Below, in pieces: positions 8,566 through 17,040 of a stretch of DNA of 64,000 nt. Under the pieces are notes generated by a model that had not been told where the DNA came from, did no database searches, and saw nothing but the letters and a program-made list of their open reading frames with translations. Source of the DNA: Crocinitomicaceae bacterium (lineage in GTDB: Bacteria > Bacteroidota > Bacteroidia > Flavobacteriales_D > Crocinitomicaceae). The first letter of the stretch is position 1. Each line of letters starts with the position of its first letter. The stretch lies in NCBI GenBank assembly GCA_021740085.1, contig JAIPAL010000001.1:248001-312000 (forward strand), in the 5' to 3' direction. The position numbers and the translations under genes were made by a program.

Positions 8566-9582
8566 ATGACTAAAAAAATACAAGAACAATTATTGGAATT
8601 GGTTAAATTTAAAATGAGCCCAGGGGACTCTATCAGCCATGTTCTTGGTGATGTTTTATCAATTAGTCAGGATGCGGCCTACCGAAGATTACGCAATGAA
8701 ACACCACTAACGATTAATGAGGTTAAACAGCTTTGTACTTCCTTCGACATTTCATTTGATAGTCTTTTGCAACTTAAGAAAGGGAATGTCGCATTTGGAT
8801 ACATGCCACTAAACGCCTTTGATTTTAGTTTAGAATCCTATTTAGAAGGGATCTTAAAAGCTTTTCAAAACCTTAAATCATTAGATGATCCTAAAATTAT
8901 CTTAACGATTAACAATATGCCCTTCTTGCAATTGATAAACATCCCCCAATTGCTCCGTTTTCGCTTGTTCTTTTGGGCGAAAACGTATTTAAAAATTCCC
9001 GAATACCAAAACATGTTGTTTAAGCATGAAAAAGTGCCTCAACGAGCTTTTGATTTAGGGATGAAAATAATTTCAATTTATAACACCATTCCTTCCGTTG
9101 AAATTTATGATCCGGAATTAATGCGAGGATTCCTGCGTCAAATCTTGTATTATTTTAACTCAAACATGTTTGAAGATCCAACATATGCGCTTTTTCTATG
9201 TGACAGGGCACTCATGTTTTCTCAGCATTTAAAGGAACAGGCTGCCTGTGGGAAAAAGTTTATTTACGGGACACAAATTCCTGCCAATGGGAATAAATTT
9301 GATATGTACTTGAATGAAACAATCAATACCGATGCGGCATTTTATTATGAAAGCAAGGATCGAAAAGGCTTGTATTTAACGCATAATGTTATGAATTACC
9401 TGCAAACTACCGATGAGCATTATGTTTCAGACACCAAACAAATCTTGGACATGCAAATCAATAATTCAAGCTTGATCAGTGTTGTCAATGAAAAAGAAAG
9501 GAACCATTTCTTTTATGAGTTTGATAGGACCATCCTATTGTTTCGGAAAAAAATTGAAGCGGAAATAGAATTTAACTCCTAG
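8566..9582 (+). CDS. HTH-domain protein, probable transcriptional regulator
   Basis: A 338-residue cytosolic protein. Residues about 10-70 form a lambda-repressor/BetR-like helix-turn-helix (VLSISQDAAYRRLRNE; a second helix pair around TINEVKQLCTSF). The remaining approximately 260 residues are helical with no motif I recognise, possibly a ligand or peptide sensing domain as in Rgg-type regulators, though no TPR signature is clear. It starts 12 bases after murF-alr and probably shares its transcript. Targets are unknown. Confidence 0.72.
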   Translation: MTKKIQEQLLELVKFKMSPGDSISHVLGDVLSISQDAAYRRLRNETPLTINEVKQLCTSFDISFDSLLQLKKGNVAFGYMPLNAFDFSLESYLEGILKAFQNLKSLDDPKIILTINNMPFLQLINIPQLLRFRLFFWAKTYLKIPEYQNMLFKHEKVPQRAFDLGMKIISIYNTIPSVEIYDPELMRGFLRQILYYFNSNMFEDPTYALFLCDRALMFSQHLKEQAACGKKFIYGTQIPANGNKFDMYLNETINTDAAFYYESKDRKGLYLTHNVMNYLQTTDEHYVSDTKQILDMQINNSSLISVVNEKERNHFFYEFDRTILLFRKKIEAEIEFNS

Positions 9583-9609
9583 TTGCGATTTTCGCAAGGA
9601 CTATTTTTG
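9583..9609 (+). terminator. Possible intrinsic terminator after tdk-murF-HTH
   Basis: A short hairpin TTGCGA-TTT-TCGCAA (9583-9597) begins right after the HTH gene stop and is followed after a few bases by CTATTTTTG. The stem is only 6 bp and the T-run is offset, so the call is weak. Confidence 0.4.
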
Positions 9610-9648
9610 CTCTTGGGAAATTCAATTTTATAGTTAGAACATCTTGCT

Positions 9649-9656
9649 TAATTTTG
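9649..9656 (+). promoter_or_regulatory. Candidate -7 box for the secreted protein gene at 9695
   Basis: TAATTTTG matches the Bacteroidota -7 consensus TAnnTTTG, 38 bases before the start codon. No TTTG element is found 17-20 bases upstream, so support is partial. Confidence 0.4.
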
Positions 9657-9694
9657 CGTAAGTTTACTACTATTATTAACTAAATTCATTTTTT

Positions 9695-10492
9695 ATGAAA
9701 ACAATCTTATCACTTTCCTTTTTTATATTAACCATTTTCATGGCAAATGCTCAAGATGTATTGACCTTAAAAAATGGTGCGCAAATGAATGTGTTCGTTT
9801 CAGAAGTTACGCCCACATTGATAAAATTTAAGAAAACGACGGATGGCCCAAGCTATTCTATGAATTTATCAGATGTTAAGATGGTGATGTATAGCGATGG
9901 GACCAAGGATGAATTCGGCGTTGCTCCGAAAGTTGAAAACAAAAAGCAGGATAATATAGCCGATGATTTGTTAGCACCTTCCAAACGATATGGCGGGCCA
10001 AGAGTAGGAATAACGTATTTAGGAGCAGGAACTTCAAGGGGAAAAATAGCCGAAGCATTTAATAGAGGAGATATAACACCGTGGATCTCTCAATTCGGTT
10101 GGCAATTTGAAACGCGAATTTTTACCCTTGATGATGGGGCATGTGGTTTAGTGGAGTTTGTTCCTATGATTGGCGGCCTTGAACAAGGGTTGTTTCTTCC
10201 GAGCGCTTCTGGAATACTTGGTTTTCGTACACGCTCAGGTGTTGAGTTAGGTGTAGGGCCTAACATTTCGCTATCTGGAGTTGGCCTGGTTATGGCCGCT
10301 GGAGCGTCCTTTAAGATTGGGAAAGTTACCTTTCCGATCAATGTAGTTTTTTCGCCAAATATCACGAAAACGACAGCTCCCAGTAAAGAATACGATCCAA
10401 TTACAGGAAATTATATTGACGTGCCTGGTGTAACAACTAAATCAGGTTTTAGACTTAGTCTTGTTATTGGCTTTAATTCACGAAAAAGTTAA
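9695..10492 (+). CDS. Secreted protein of unknown function with N-terminal beta repeat
   Basis: A 265-residue protein with a clear signal peptide (about 1-19, ending ANAQ). Residues 20-75 form a small beta-rich module of the form LKNGAQMNVFVSEV...IKFKKT...SMNLSDVKMVMYSDG. The C-terminal approximately 170 residues are Gly-rich beta strands (GVELGVGPNISLSGVG) that look like a small outer-membrane barrel or porin-like domain. I do not recognise a family. The next gene carries two similar N-terminal modules, suggesting common origin and perhaps joint function at the outer membrane. Confidence 0.7.
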   Translation: MKTILSLSFFILTIFMANAQDVLTLKNGAQMNVFVSEVTPTLIKFKKTTDGPSYSMNLSDVKMVMYSDGTKDEFGVAPKVENKKQDNIADDLLAPSKRYGGPRVGITYLGAGTSRGKIAEAFNRGDITPWISQFGWQFETRIFTLDDGACGLVEFVPMIGGLEQGLFLPSASGILGFRTRSGVELGVGPNISLSGVGLVMAAGASFKIGKVTFPINVVFSPNITKTTAPSKEYDPITGNYIDVPGVTTKSGFRLSLVIGFNSRKS

Positions 10493-10502
10493 TAATTTCC
10501 TT

Positions 10503-11255
10503 ATGAAACCATTAATTTTCTTCTTTATAGTTGGCTTATCTGCCTTCACTTGTTACACGCAAGATACACTTGTAGATAGCAAGGGCCTTATTTTTCCGGC
10601 AAGAATTACCGCTGTGGACAGTAATTTTATTACTTATGCTTCACCCGACACCTTGTTTAAGGAACAAATTATCATTCCACGATCCACTATTATTTTTATA
10701 AAGTATGAGAATGGTAAAACGGAACAGTTGTATGTAAGTGATACGCTCATCACTAAAGAGGGCCTATTTATTACTTGTAAAGTATTAGAAATAGATGCTT
10801 CGACGCTAACTTATTTTACCTTTCGCGACAAATTCACCAGCCCTTCTGTGATGATGAAAAGTAATTTACTCCTCATAAAGCTTCACGATGGAACAAATGA
10901 AATAGCTGACCAACTAAGTGGAATGAGTGATACTGATTATCAAAATTTGGGGGCTAGTGACGCCAAACTATATTACAAAGTAAAGCCGGAAGTAATTGTT
11001 TCAGAAATTATTATGGGCGCAGGAACCATCTTTGTTGCCCCTATACTGGCAGGAACGTTGATAGCGTATATTAAACCGACGAAACTTGAAAACGGAATAA
11101 ATCCAAATAATGATTTGCTAATTTCAAATCCTCATTACAAAAAGGGGTACCAAAACAAAGCCGCTAAAAAGAAAATTTATGCAGCGACGTTATCCTATTT
11201 TGGCGGAATTGTAGGTTTTATTGGGGGCGTAATAATCGCTTTTCAATTTTGGTAG
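10503..11255 (+). CDS. Secreted or membrane protein with two beta modules, related to the preceding gene
   Basis: A 250-residue protein with a signal peptide (about 1-20). An in-frame alternative start 14 codons upstream would hide the signal peptide and overlap the previous gene, so ATG at 10503 is preferred. Two tandem modules follow (about 25-80 and 83-135), each with the pattern short strand, D-S/T, hydrophobic strand, then LIKLHDG or FIKYENG, as in the gene upstream. The C-terminus has two hydrophobic segments (about 160-182 and 228-249), which may anchor it. Function unknown. It lies 10 bases after the preceding gene, so they likely form an operon. Confidence 0.68.
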   Translation: MKPLIFFFIVGLSAFTCYTQDTLVDSKGLIFPARITAVDSNFITYASPDTLFKEQIIIPRSTIIFIKYENGKTEQLYVSDTLITKEGLFITCKVLEIDASTLTYFTFRDKFTSPSVMMKSNLLLIKLHDGTNEIADQLSGMSDTDYQNLGASDAKLYYKVKPEVIVSEIIMGAGTIFVAPILAGTLIAYIKPTKLENGINPNNDLLISNPHYKKGYQNKAAKKKIYAATLSYFGGIVGFIGGVIIAFQFW

Positions 11256-11334
11256 TAAGGAAGTGGTTCCTATTGCCCAAGTAAAACACCCACTTTTTCT
11301 TTTTACAGGCCACTTTTTTGTCAATTAGATTTCC

Positions 11335-11342
11335 TAATTTTG
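11335..11342 (+). promoter_or_regulatory. Candidate -7 box for ferritin
   Basis: TAATTTTG is 16 bases before the ferritin start codon. A TTTG occurs 14 bases upstream of it (11317-11320), closer than the usual 18-20, so the -33 element is uncertain. The leader would be very short. Confidence 0.4.
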
Positions 11343-11358
11343 TGTAAAATCAAATCGG

Positions 11359-11880
11359 ATGAATCCACGCGTAGAAAAGGCACTTAACGACCAAATTCAA
11401 AAGGAGGCATCCTCCTCTCAATATTACCTTGCCATGGCTTCGTGGTCAGAAGCAAATGGCTTAGGCGGAACAGCAAAATTCATGTATGCACATTCTGATG
11501 AGGAACGTTTCCATATGTTGAAATTGGTAAAATTTGTCAATGAGCGTGGAGGTTGCGCCGAAATAGCAGGGGTTTCAACACCCCCTAAAGAGTTTAATGA
11601 CTTAAAAAATGTCTTTGAATCTTTGCTAGCTCACGAAATTCGAGTAACCGAAAGCATTAACAATTTAGTGGATATTTGCTTACAAGAAAAGGATTACACC
11701 ACCCATAATTTCGTTCAATGGTATGTTTCTGAACAACTAGAAGAAGAAGCCTTAGCACGAACAATGCTGGATAAACTTCGTCTTATCGGCGATAATCAGG
11801 GTGGCATGTACTTATTCGATAGGGACTTGGAAAACGCCTCTCAAGAAAAATCTCCCCCCACTCAGCAAACTGGAAATTAA
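11359..11880 (+). CDS. ftnA: Ferritin (iron storage)
   Basis: A 173-residue four-helix-bundle ferritin without haem-binding features, so a non-haem bacterial ferritin. Ferroxidase ligands are visible: E16, E49 and H52 (the ExxH of the second helix), plus acidic residues near 93 and 126-130 (EQLEEE). It oxidises Fe2+ and stores the ferric core in a 24-mer in the cytosol. Length is normal, with a short polar tail at 160-173. A receptor-cyclase gene starts 3 bases after its stop, which may be read-through or an operon. Confidence 0.95.
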   Translation: MNPRVEKALNDQIQKEASSSQYYLAMASWSEANGLGGTAKFMYAHSDEERFHMLKLVKFVNERGGCAEIAGVSTPPKEFNDLKNVFESLLAHEIRVTESINNLVDICLQEKDYTTHNFVQWYVSEQLEEEALARTMLDKLRLIGDNQGGMYLFDRDLENASQEKSPPTQQTGN

Positions 11881-11883
11881 GGA

Positions 11884-14800
11884 ATGAACAGGGTAAAAGA
11901 TCTTTTCTACTCTATTTTTCTTTGCTTATTATCGTTTACCACAAACGCCCAATCCGACCTGCGGTTTATTAATTATACCATTTCTAATGGTCTATCACAA
12001 AGTATGGTTTCAACTATACTGGAGGATGAATACAATGGCATCTGGGTAGGTACTCAAGAAGGCTTGAATCATTTTGATGGCAGAGAATTTAGGGTGTACA
12101 ATCGTGAAAACACCCCTAATATTTACAATGCGTACATAACTTCCTCTGCCAAAACTGGCCAGGGGGAATTATGGTTCGGGACGGTAAACGGATTGCTTTT
12201 GTTTAATTCTAAAACAGGAAAATTCTCCACTTTTTTTCTAACTAAAAAAGAAGCGCTCCACATTGAAAGCATTGTTTATGATGGCAACGAATTCTTGTGG
12301 GTGAAAACCCAGGGAAAGTCGCTATTATGTTTTAATATAAAAGCGAGAAAATTTATTTCCGTCCCTGGATTTATTCCGAAGTCAAATATTCAGTTTATAG
12401 CAGGCGTTTCTGACGGAAAGATGCTGGTCTCCTCAGCAACACAAGGAGTATGTATAATTGATATCTATAAAAAAACAAGCTCAAGGCTACAAATTCCACT
12501 GCAAAATGGAAATTCTCCATTCACTGTAATGGCAGCTTATACCTTTGATAACAACAAAAAAATCATTTTCTCATCTTCGCAAGGATTGTTTACGTATTCG
12601 TTGATTACTAAAAAAGTTCAGAGAGAATACACTTCAATAAATCAAAAAATTAGCAGCTCTATAATAGGAATACAACGCGCAAACAACACCTGGCTTTTTG
12701 CCACGAATGGGCAAGGATTGGTGCAGTTAAAGCAAGATGGACAAGTGATTATTAGTACCGACGACGTCTTCAAGAAAAACTCGCTATTGAATAATAATAT
12801 TTCCTTTTTATTAATTGACAATTCTGGAATTGGTTGGGTCGGAAGCGAAAGAGGCCTTTCTAGCTTTAACCCAAATGATCGCGGCTTCTTTTCCATCGGG
12901 CCGAGTGTAAATACAATGTATGGCTTGCCAAGTCAAAACGTATGGAGTATAAATGAAAGTAAGAATTCAGAATTTGTTTACATAGGGACAGATTCTGGTC
13001 TTTCAAAGTATAATCAAAAACTAGGAACCTTTCAGCACTTTTACAATGATCAGTTATTGAATGAAGGAGGCGGCTCTGTACTTTCTATCATGGTTTTGCC
13101 GGATGAATCCCTTTTATTGGGCTGTTATGGGGGCTTATATCGTTTAAATCCTAAAGATCGCTCCGGTAAGTTTCAAAAAGTCAATTTCCCAGGAAATCCA
13201 AAAGCAAACTTGCACCAACGTATTTATTCAATTCTAAAGTATAGAAATGAGGAGTATTTTCTAGCAACAAATGCAGGGGTTATCTTATGGAATGAAAAGA
13301 CGGGGAAAACAAGTTATTTCACACATGATATTCGTAATACGGCAAGTACGATTAAAGAGGGAATATGCAGAACTGTTTTTAAAGATAAACAAGGAACCAT
13401 CTTTTTCTCCACTAGCAGCGGAGGCCTTAGTGTTTTTGACGCTTCTACCATGTCGATCAAGCCATTTTGGTTAAACGATAAGATTTATACTTATACACGG
13501 GATATTATAAGTAGTATTTGTCAAACGGGGCCGAATGAGTATTATCTAGGAACGCTAGGGGAAGGGATCTTAAAGTTTAACACTTCGACTTTAAAGGGTT
13601 TGCTAATCAATAAGAAGCTAGGATTGCCCAATAATGTGATCTATGGAATTTTGCCGGACGAAAGCAATAATTTATGGGTAAGTACGAATCGAGGGCTTGC
13701 TAAATACAATTTATCTACCGGTGAAACAAAAAAATTCGACGAATTAAATGGGCTTATTTGCAACGAATTTAATTCTAATGCCTATTTTAAATCACGCAAT
13801 GGCAATCTGTTTTTTGGAGGTATTTACGGGTGTAATTATTTCCACCCGTATAATATTGTTAACACTAAACAGCTTTCTAATGTGATCATTTCTAGTTTAT
13901 TGATCGATGCAAATAAACAATATCCTGTAGGCAAAGAATTTAATGCCTTTGAATTATCTCGCCTAAATGATGGGATATTATCACTCGATTATCGTCAACG
14001 AAGCTTTACCGTATTTTTTCAACCCACTAATTTATGCGCACCGGAATTAATCGTTTATAAATATGTTTTAGAAGGCGAACAAATAGATACTAAGGTTTTT
14101 TCTAATACTAATTCAGTTAATTTTAATGCCTTATCTTTTGGTAAATACACATTAAAAATATATGCCAGAATTGGTGATGGCCCATGGAGCAAGGTGCCAG
14201 CCACACTTGTTTTTGTCATAAATCCACCTTATTGGGCGACATTTTTGTTTTGGGCAATTGTTATTATTATTATTTTCTTTAGTGTTTATTTTCTCATCCG
14301 AAATAGAATCAACCAAACAAGGCGCGATCAGGTTAGGTTAGAAATGAAAATCGCAGAAAGAACACGTGAAATTCGTCTTCAAAAATCTCAAATTGAGGTT
14401 CAAAATAGCTTAATTAATGAAGAAAAAAACAAAGTAATTGCTCAACAAAAACTACTTTTTAAAGAAAAAGAAATAGCTGAAAAATGGCTGAAAAATGCCC
14501 TTCCAGTGCAGGTGGTTAAAGAGTTAAATATGAATGGAAAAGTTCAAGCAAAGGCCTATGAATTTGTGTCGGTCATGTTCACCGATGTGGTTGGATTCAC
14601 AAAAATAGCGGAGTCGATGTCTCCAAGTCGCTTGGTAGCAAAATTAGATGTCATTTTTCGAAAATTCGATGCCATTTCATTAACGAATAACCTCGAGAAA
14701 ATTAAAACTATTGGTGATGCGTATATGGTCGCTGGGGGAATACCAGATAAAAACTCTACGCATCCAATTGATTCTTGTATTGCGGCACTTCAGATTCAAG

Positions 14801-15783
14801 ATTATATGAATCGATTAAAATTTGAAGCCATCGCTAATGGAAAAGATTTTTGGCAATTGAGAATTGGAATCAATTCTGGGCCAGTTACCGCGGGAATAAT
14901 CGGAAAATTGAAAATCGCCTACGATGTTTGGGGAGCAACAGTAAATCAGGCGCAACGAATGGAAATGCTTAGCGAACCAGGAAAGGTAACCATTTCAGAA
15001 TCAACGTTTAATTTTGTAGAGCCCTACTTTGAATGTGAATATAAGGGCAAGGCTCAAACTAAATCAAAAACCCTTGTTGATATGTACGTTGTTCATGCTA
15101 TAAAAGAAGAGTTATCTATAAACGGAGAGGGATTAATACCGAATGACCGCTTTTATCAAATTGTACAACTTCACTTTTTTAGTGACATAAAGTATTACAA
15201 AGCCGAACGAGAAATCATAAAAAAATTAACAGACGGTCTTCAGCCTCATTTGCTTTATCATTCGGTGGGTCATACAAAAGATGTGGTGCATGCTGTTGAG
15301 CGGATTGCTTTACTTGAAGGAATAACGGATGAAGGATTGTTTTTACTCAAAACGGCGGCGCTTTTCCATGATGCAGGATTTTTAGAGCAATACGATTCAA
15401 ACGAATACATCGGTGCACAAATGGCGGCGAATCTCTTGCCTAAATATGGTTATACCGAACAACACATTACTACTATTGTGGATTTAATTAAAGTTACTGA
15501 AATACCACACAAGCCTCTAAATCACTTACAAGAAATAATGTGTGATGCCGATTTAGATTACCTGGGCAGAGATGATTTTCAACAAATCGCTAATAATTTA
15601 AAGTTGGAACTGAAAACGATGGATAAAATAAAAAGCGATAGAAAGTGGGATGAAATTCAAGTGTCGTTTTTAAATAAACATCAATACTTTACCAAAACGG
15701 CCATCAATAGCAGAGAGGAAAAGAAAAAAGAAAATATTGCTATTATTTTAGCCAGATTAGAAGAAAACAACTACCCGGACTAG
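11884..15783 (+). CDS. Receptor adenylate cyclase: beta-propeller sensor, one TM, class III cyclase, C-terminal HD domain
   Basis: A 1299-residue inner-membrane protein. Order: signal peptide (1-22); regulator-propeller repeats of the hybrid two-component type (about 25-670; motifs such as GIWVGTQEGL, NNLWVSTNRGL); Y_Y_Y domain (about 690-775); one membrane helix (about 784-806); coiled coil (about 810-860); class III cyclase (about 890-1070); HD phosphohydrolase-like domain (about 1110-1245). Cyclase metal ligands D901 and D945 and transition-state residues N1021 and R1025 are present. K941 and D1014 specify adenine, so cAMP is the expected product. HD ligands H1130, H1162, D1163 and D1221/D1223 are also present. 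A periplasmic ligand probably controls cAMP level. The role of the HD domain is unknown: it may degrade a nucleotide signal. Confidence 0.88.
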   Translation: MNRVKDLFYSIFLCLLSFTTNAQSDLRFINYTISNGLSQSMVSTILEDEYNGIWVGTQEGLNHFDGREFRVYNRENTPNIYNAYITSSAKTGQGELWFGTVNGLLLFNSKTGKFSTFFLTKKEALHIESIVYDGNEFLWVKTQGKSLLCFNIKARKFISVPGFIPKSNIQFIAGVSDGKMLVSSATQGVCIIDIYKKTSSRLQIPLQNGNSPFTVMAAYTFDNNKKIIFSSSQGLFTYSLITKKVQREYTSINQKISSSIIGIQRANNTWLFATNGQGLVQLKQDGQVIISTDDVFKKNSLLNNNISFLLIDNSGIGWVGSERGLSSFNPNDRGFFSIGPSVNTMYGLPSQNVWSINESKNSEFVYIGTDSGLSKYNQKLGTFQHFYNDQLLNEGGGSVLSIMVLPDESLLLGCYGGLYRLNPKDRSGKFQKVNFPGNPKANLHQRIYSILKYRNEEYFLATNAGVILWNEKTGKTSYFTHDIRNTASTIKEGICRTVFKDKQGTIFFSTSSGGLSVFDASTMSIKPFWLNDKIYTYTRDIISSICQTGPNEYYLGTLGEGILKFNTSTLKGLLINKKLGLPNNVIYGILPDESNNLWVSTNRGLAKYNLSTGETKKFDELNGLICNEFNSNAYFKSRNGNLFFGGIYGCNYFHPYNIVNTKQLSNVIISSLLIDANKQYPVGKEFNAFELSRLNDGILSLDYRQRSFTVFFQPTNLCAPELIVYKYVLEGEQIDTKVFSNTNSVNFNALSFGKYTLKIYARIGDGPWSKVPATLVFVINPPYWATFLFWAIVIIIIFFSVYFLIRNRINQTRRDQVRLEMKIAERTREIRLQKSQIEVQNSLINEEKNKVIAQQKLLFKEKEIAEKWLKNALPVQVVKELNMNGKVQAKAYEFVSVMFTDVVGFTKIAESMSPSRLVAKLDVIFRKFDAISLTNNLEKIKTIGDAYMVAGGIPDKNSTHPIDSCIAALQIQDYMNRLKFEAIANGKDFWQLRIGINSGPVTAGIIGKLKIAYDVWGATVNQAQRMEMLSEPGKVTISESTFNFVEPYFECEYKGKAQTKSKTLVDMYVVHAIKEELSINGEGLIPNDRFYQIVQLHFFSDIKYYKAEREIIKKLTDGLQPHLLYHSVGHTKDVVHAVERIALLEGITDEGLFLLKTAALFHDAGFLEQYDSNEYIGAQMAANLLPKYGYTEQHITTIVDLIKVTEIPHKPLNHLQEIMCDADLDYLGRDDFQQIANNLKLELKTMDKIKSDRKWDEIQVSFLNKHQYFTKTAINSREEKKKENIAIILARLEENNYPD

Positions 15784-15784
15784 T

Positions 15785-16498
15785 CTAAAGGGTTTTTGAG
15801 CTTTTAGGTTTTGTCGTACTTTTCTTTGACTTTTTTTCTTTAATGCTATAACTATAACTCAAGTTAAGTATGTGTTTATTAATCGGTGCTGGAAGATTGA
15901 TTTTTTGATCGTATTGGTAACCAAATTGAAATCCATGCGCTCCAGAAAAATCTAAACGGGCTCCAATGAAGTATCGTATTTTATTAAATCTACGTCCTAA
16001 ATCGGAGTAACTGGGATCATAAAAAAACTCAGCACTTAGTATGGGAGAAAATACACTGTTGTTAATGTCATATGACACTTGTGGTTTTATCCGATAGGCT
16101 TTATCAAAATCAGACTCATAATCAGCACTGATTCGGTCAAATCCATATTGGTATCTAATGCGCAATCCTGCTGAGAATCTTTTTTTTTCGTAATTAAATT
16201 GAGCATTTAAATTGATACGACTGCTTGCGCTATATTCACCGCTTAATGACTTGTCCAAAATATACCGAAAATCTATGGAGGGACGAAACCAATCGCACAC
16301 TTTGTATTTGAAATTTAATTGTGGAAACATAGTTTCAAACCCATTTTCTCCAATCCGATTTGTCCAATCAAACCCAAAGGACGAACGCTTTGTAAGCGAT
16401 ACTTTAACGCCTGTTTCTGTCCATAATTGGAAAACACTTCCTTGACTAAAAAGGCTGGTCAAAGAAAAAAACATCCAAAAAACAAGGAATCGCTTCAT
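15785..16498 (-). CDS. DUF2490 outer-membrane barrel-like protein
   Basis: A 237-residue protein with a signal peptide (1-19, ending FSQG). Alternating beta strands with aromatic ends run through to about 220 (WTNRIGE, FRPSIDFRYIL, GFQFGYQYDQKI). This is the pattern of DUF2490 proteins, thought to be small outer-membrane barrels. The C-terminus ends in a Lys/Ser-rich tail (about 220-237), longer than the usual closing aromatic strand. It lies 6 bases after the lipoprotein gene upstream on the same strand, so they are likely co-transcribed. No specific function is known. Confidence 0.75.
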   Translation of the reverse strand: MKRFLVFWMFFSLTSLFSQGSVFQLWTETGVKVSLTKRSSFGFDWTNRIGENGFETMFPQLNFKYKVCDWFRPSIDFRYILDKSLSGEYSASSRINLNAQFNYEKKRFSAGLRIRYQYGFDRISADYESDFDKAYRIKPQVSYDINNSVFSPILSAEFFYDPSYSDLGRRFNKIRYFIGARLDFSGAHGFQFGYQYDQKINLPAPINKHILNLSYSYSIKEKKSKKSTTKPKSSKTL

Positions 16499-16504
16499 AC
16501 TTCC

Positions 16505-16915
16505 TTAAACTTTTTTCTTTAAGTTGATTGTCCCCAAATCAACAGTCTCATCTTTTCCTGAAATTACAACAGTGTCAATAATGTTCGCGCGTTCAAGGCC
16601 GGCGCAAGGGAAACAATTCTCATAGGCAAAAATAGTGTAGGTGCCCGGTCTTAAATAATTAAACTCGAAACTTCCATCGTAACTTGTTTTTATGTCATCG
16701 TCAAAATAAGTGTCTGCAGTTCCATAAACTATGTAGACGTTTTCATTAGCAAGAACTCCGCTGCCATTAAGTTGTGTTAATTGGTCATCGTAGTAAAATG
16801 TCCCAGTAATCTTCCCCTTTATTTTAGCTCTTCCGCCTTGCCCCTCTGTTTTTATACAGCCTGTAAAAAGCACTAGAGCAAACAAAAAAAAGTATTTTTT
16901 TGTTAATATTTTCAT
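16505..16915 (-). CDS. Small lipoprotein with carboxypeptidase-regulatory-like fold
   Basis: A 136-residue protein with a lipoprotein signal peptide (lipobox LFTGC, C20). The rest is a beta sandwich of the carboxypeptidase-regulatory/transthyretin-like type: KIKGKITGTF at the start, TSYDGSFEFNYLRPGTYTIFAYE in the middle, and closing strands. The family is common as a surface-exposed adhesion or scaffold module in Bacteroidota. It is first in a two-gene unit with the DUF2490 protein. Three small lipoproteins of this general type occur in the window (also 38392 and 38773). No enzymatic role is expected. Confidence 0.72.
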   Translation of the reverse strand: MKILTKKYFFLFALVLFTGCIKTEGQGGRAKIKGKITGTFYYDDQLTQLNGSGVLANENVYIVYGTADTYFDDDIKTSYDGSFEFNYLRPGTYTIFAYENCFPCAGLERANIIDTVVISGKDETVDLGTINLKKKV

Positions 16916-16937
16916 GTTATTTTTGTTTAGATTATAA

Positions 16938-16945
16938 CAAAAATA
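16938..16945 (-). promoter_or_regulatory. Candidate -7 box for the lipoprotein/DUF2490 pair
   Basis: On the minus strand TATTTTTG matches TAnnTTTG, 22 bases before the start codon at 16915. No clear -33 element is seen. Confidence 0.35.
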
Positions 16946-17040
16946 CGATTATTTATCATTGGCGGCTAATTAAGAACTTTCACCGACTTTTTTAGTTAAC
17001 AAATTTTTAATGTACTTTTAGCAAGAAATCTAGTTGAATT

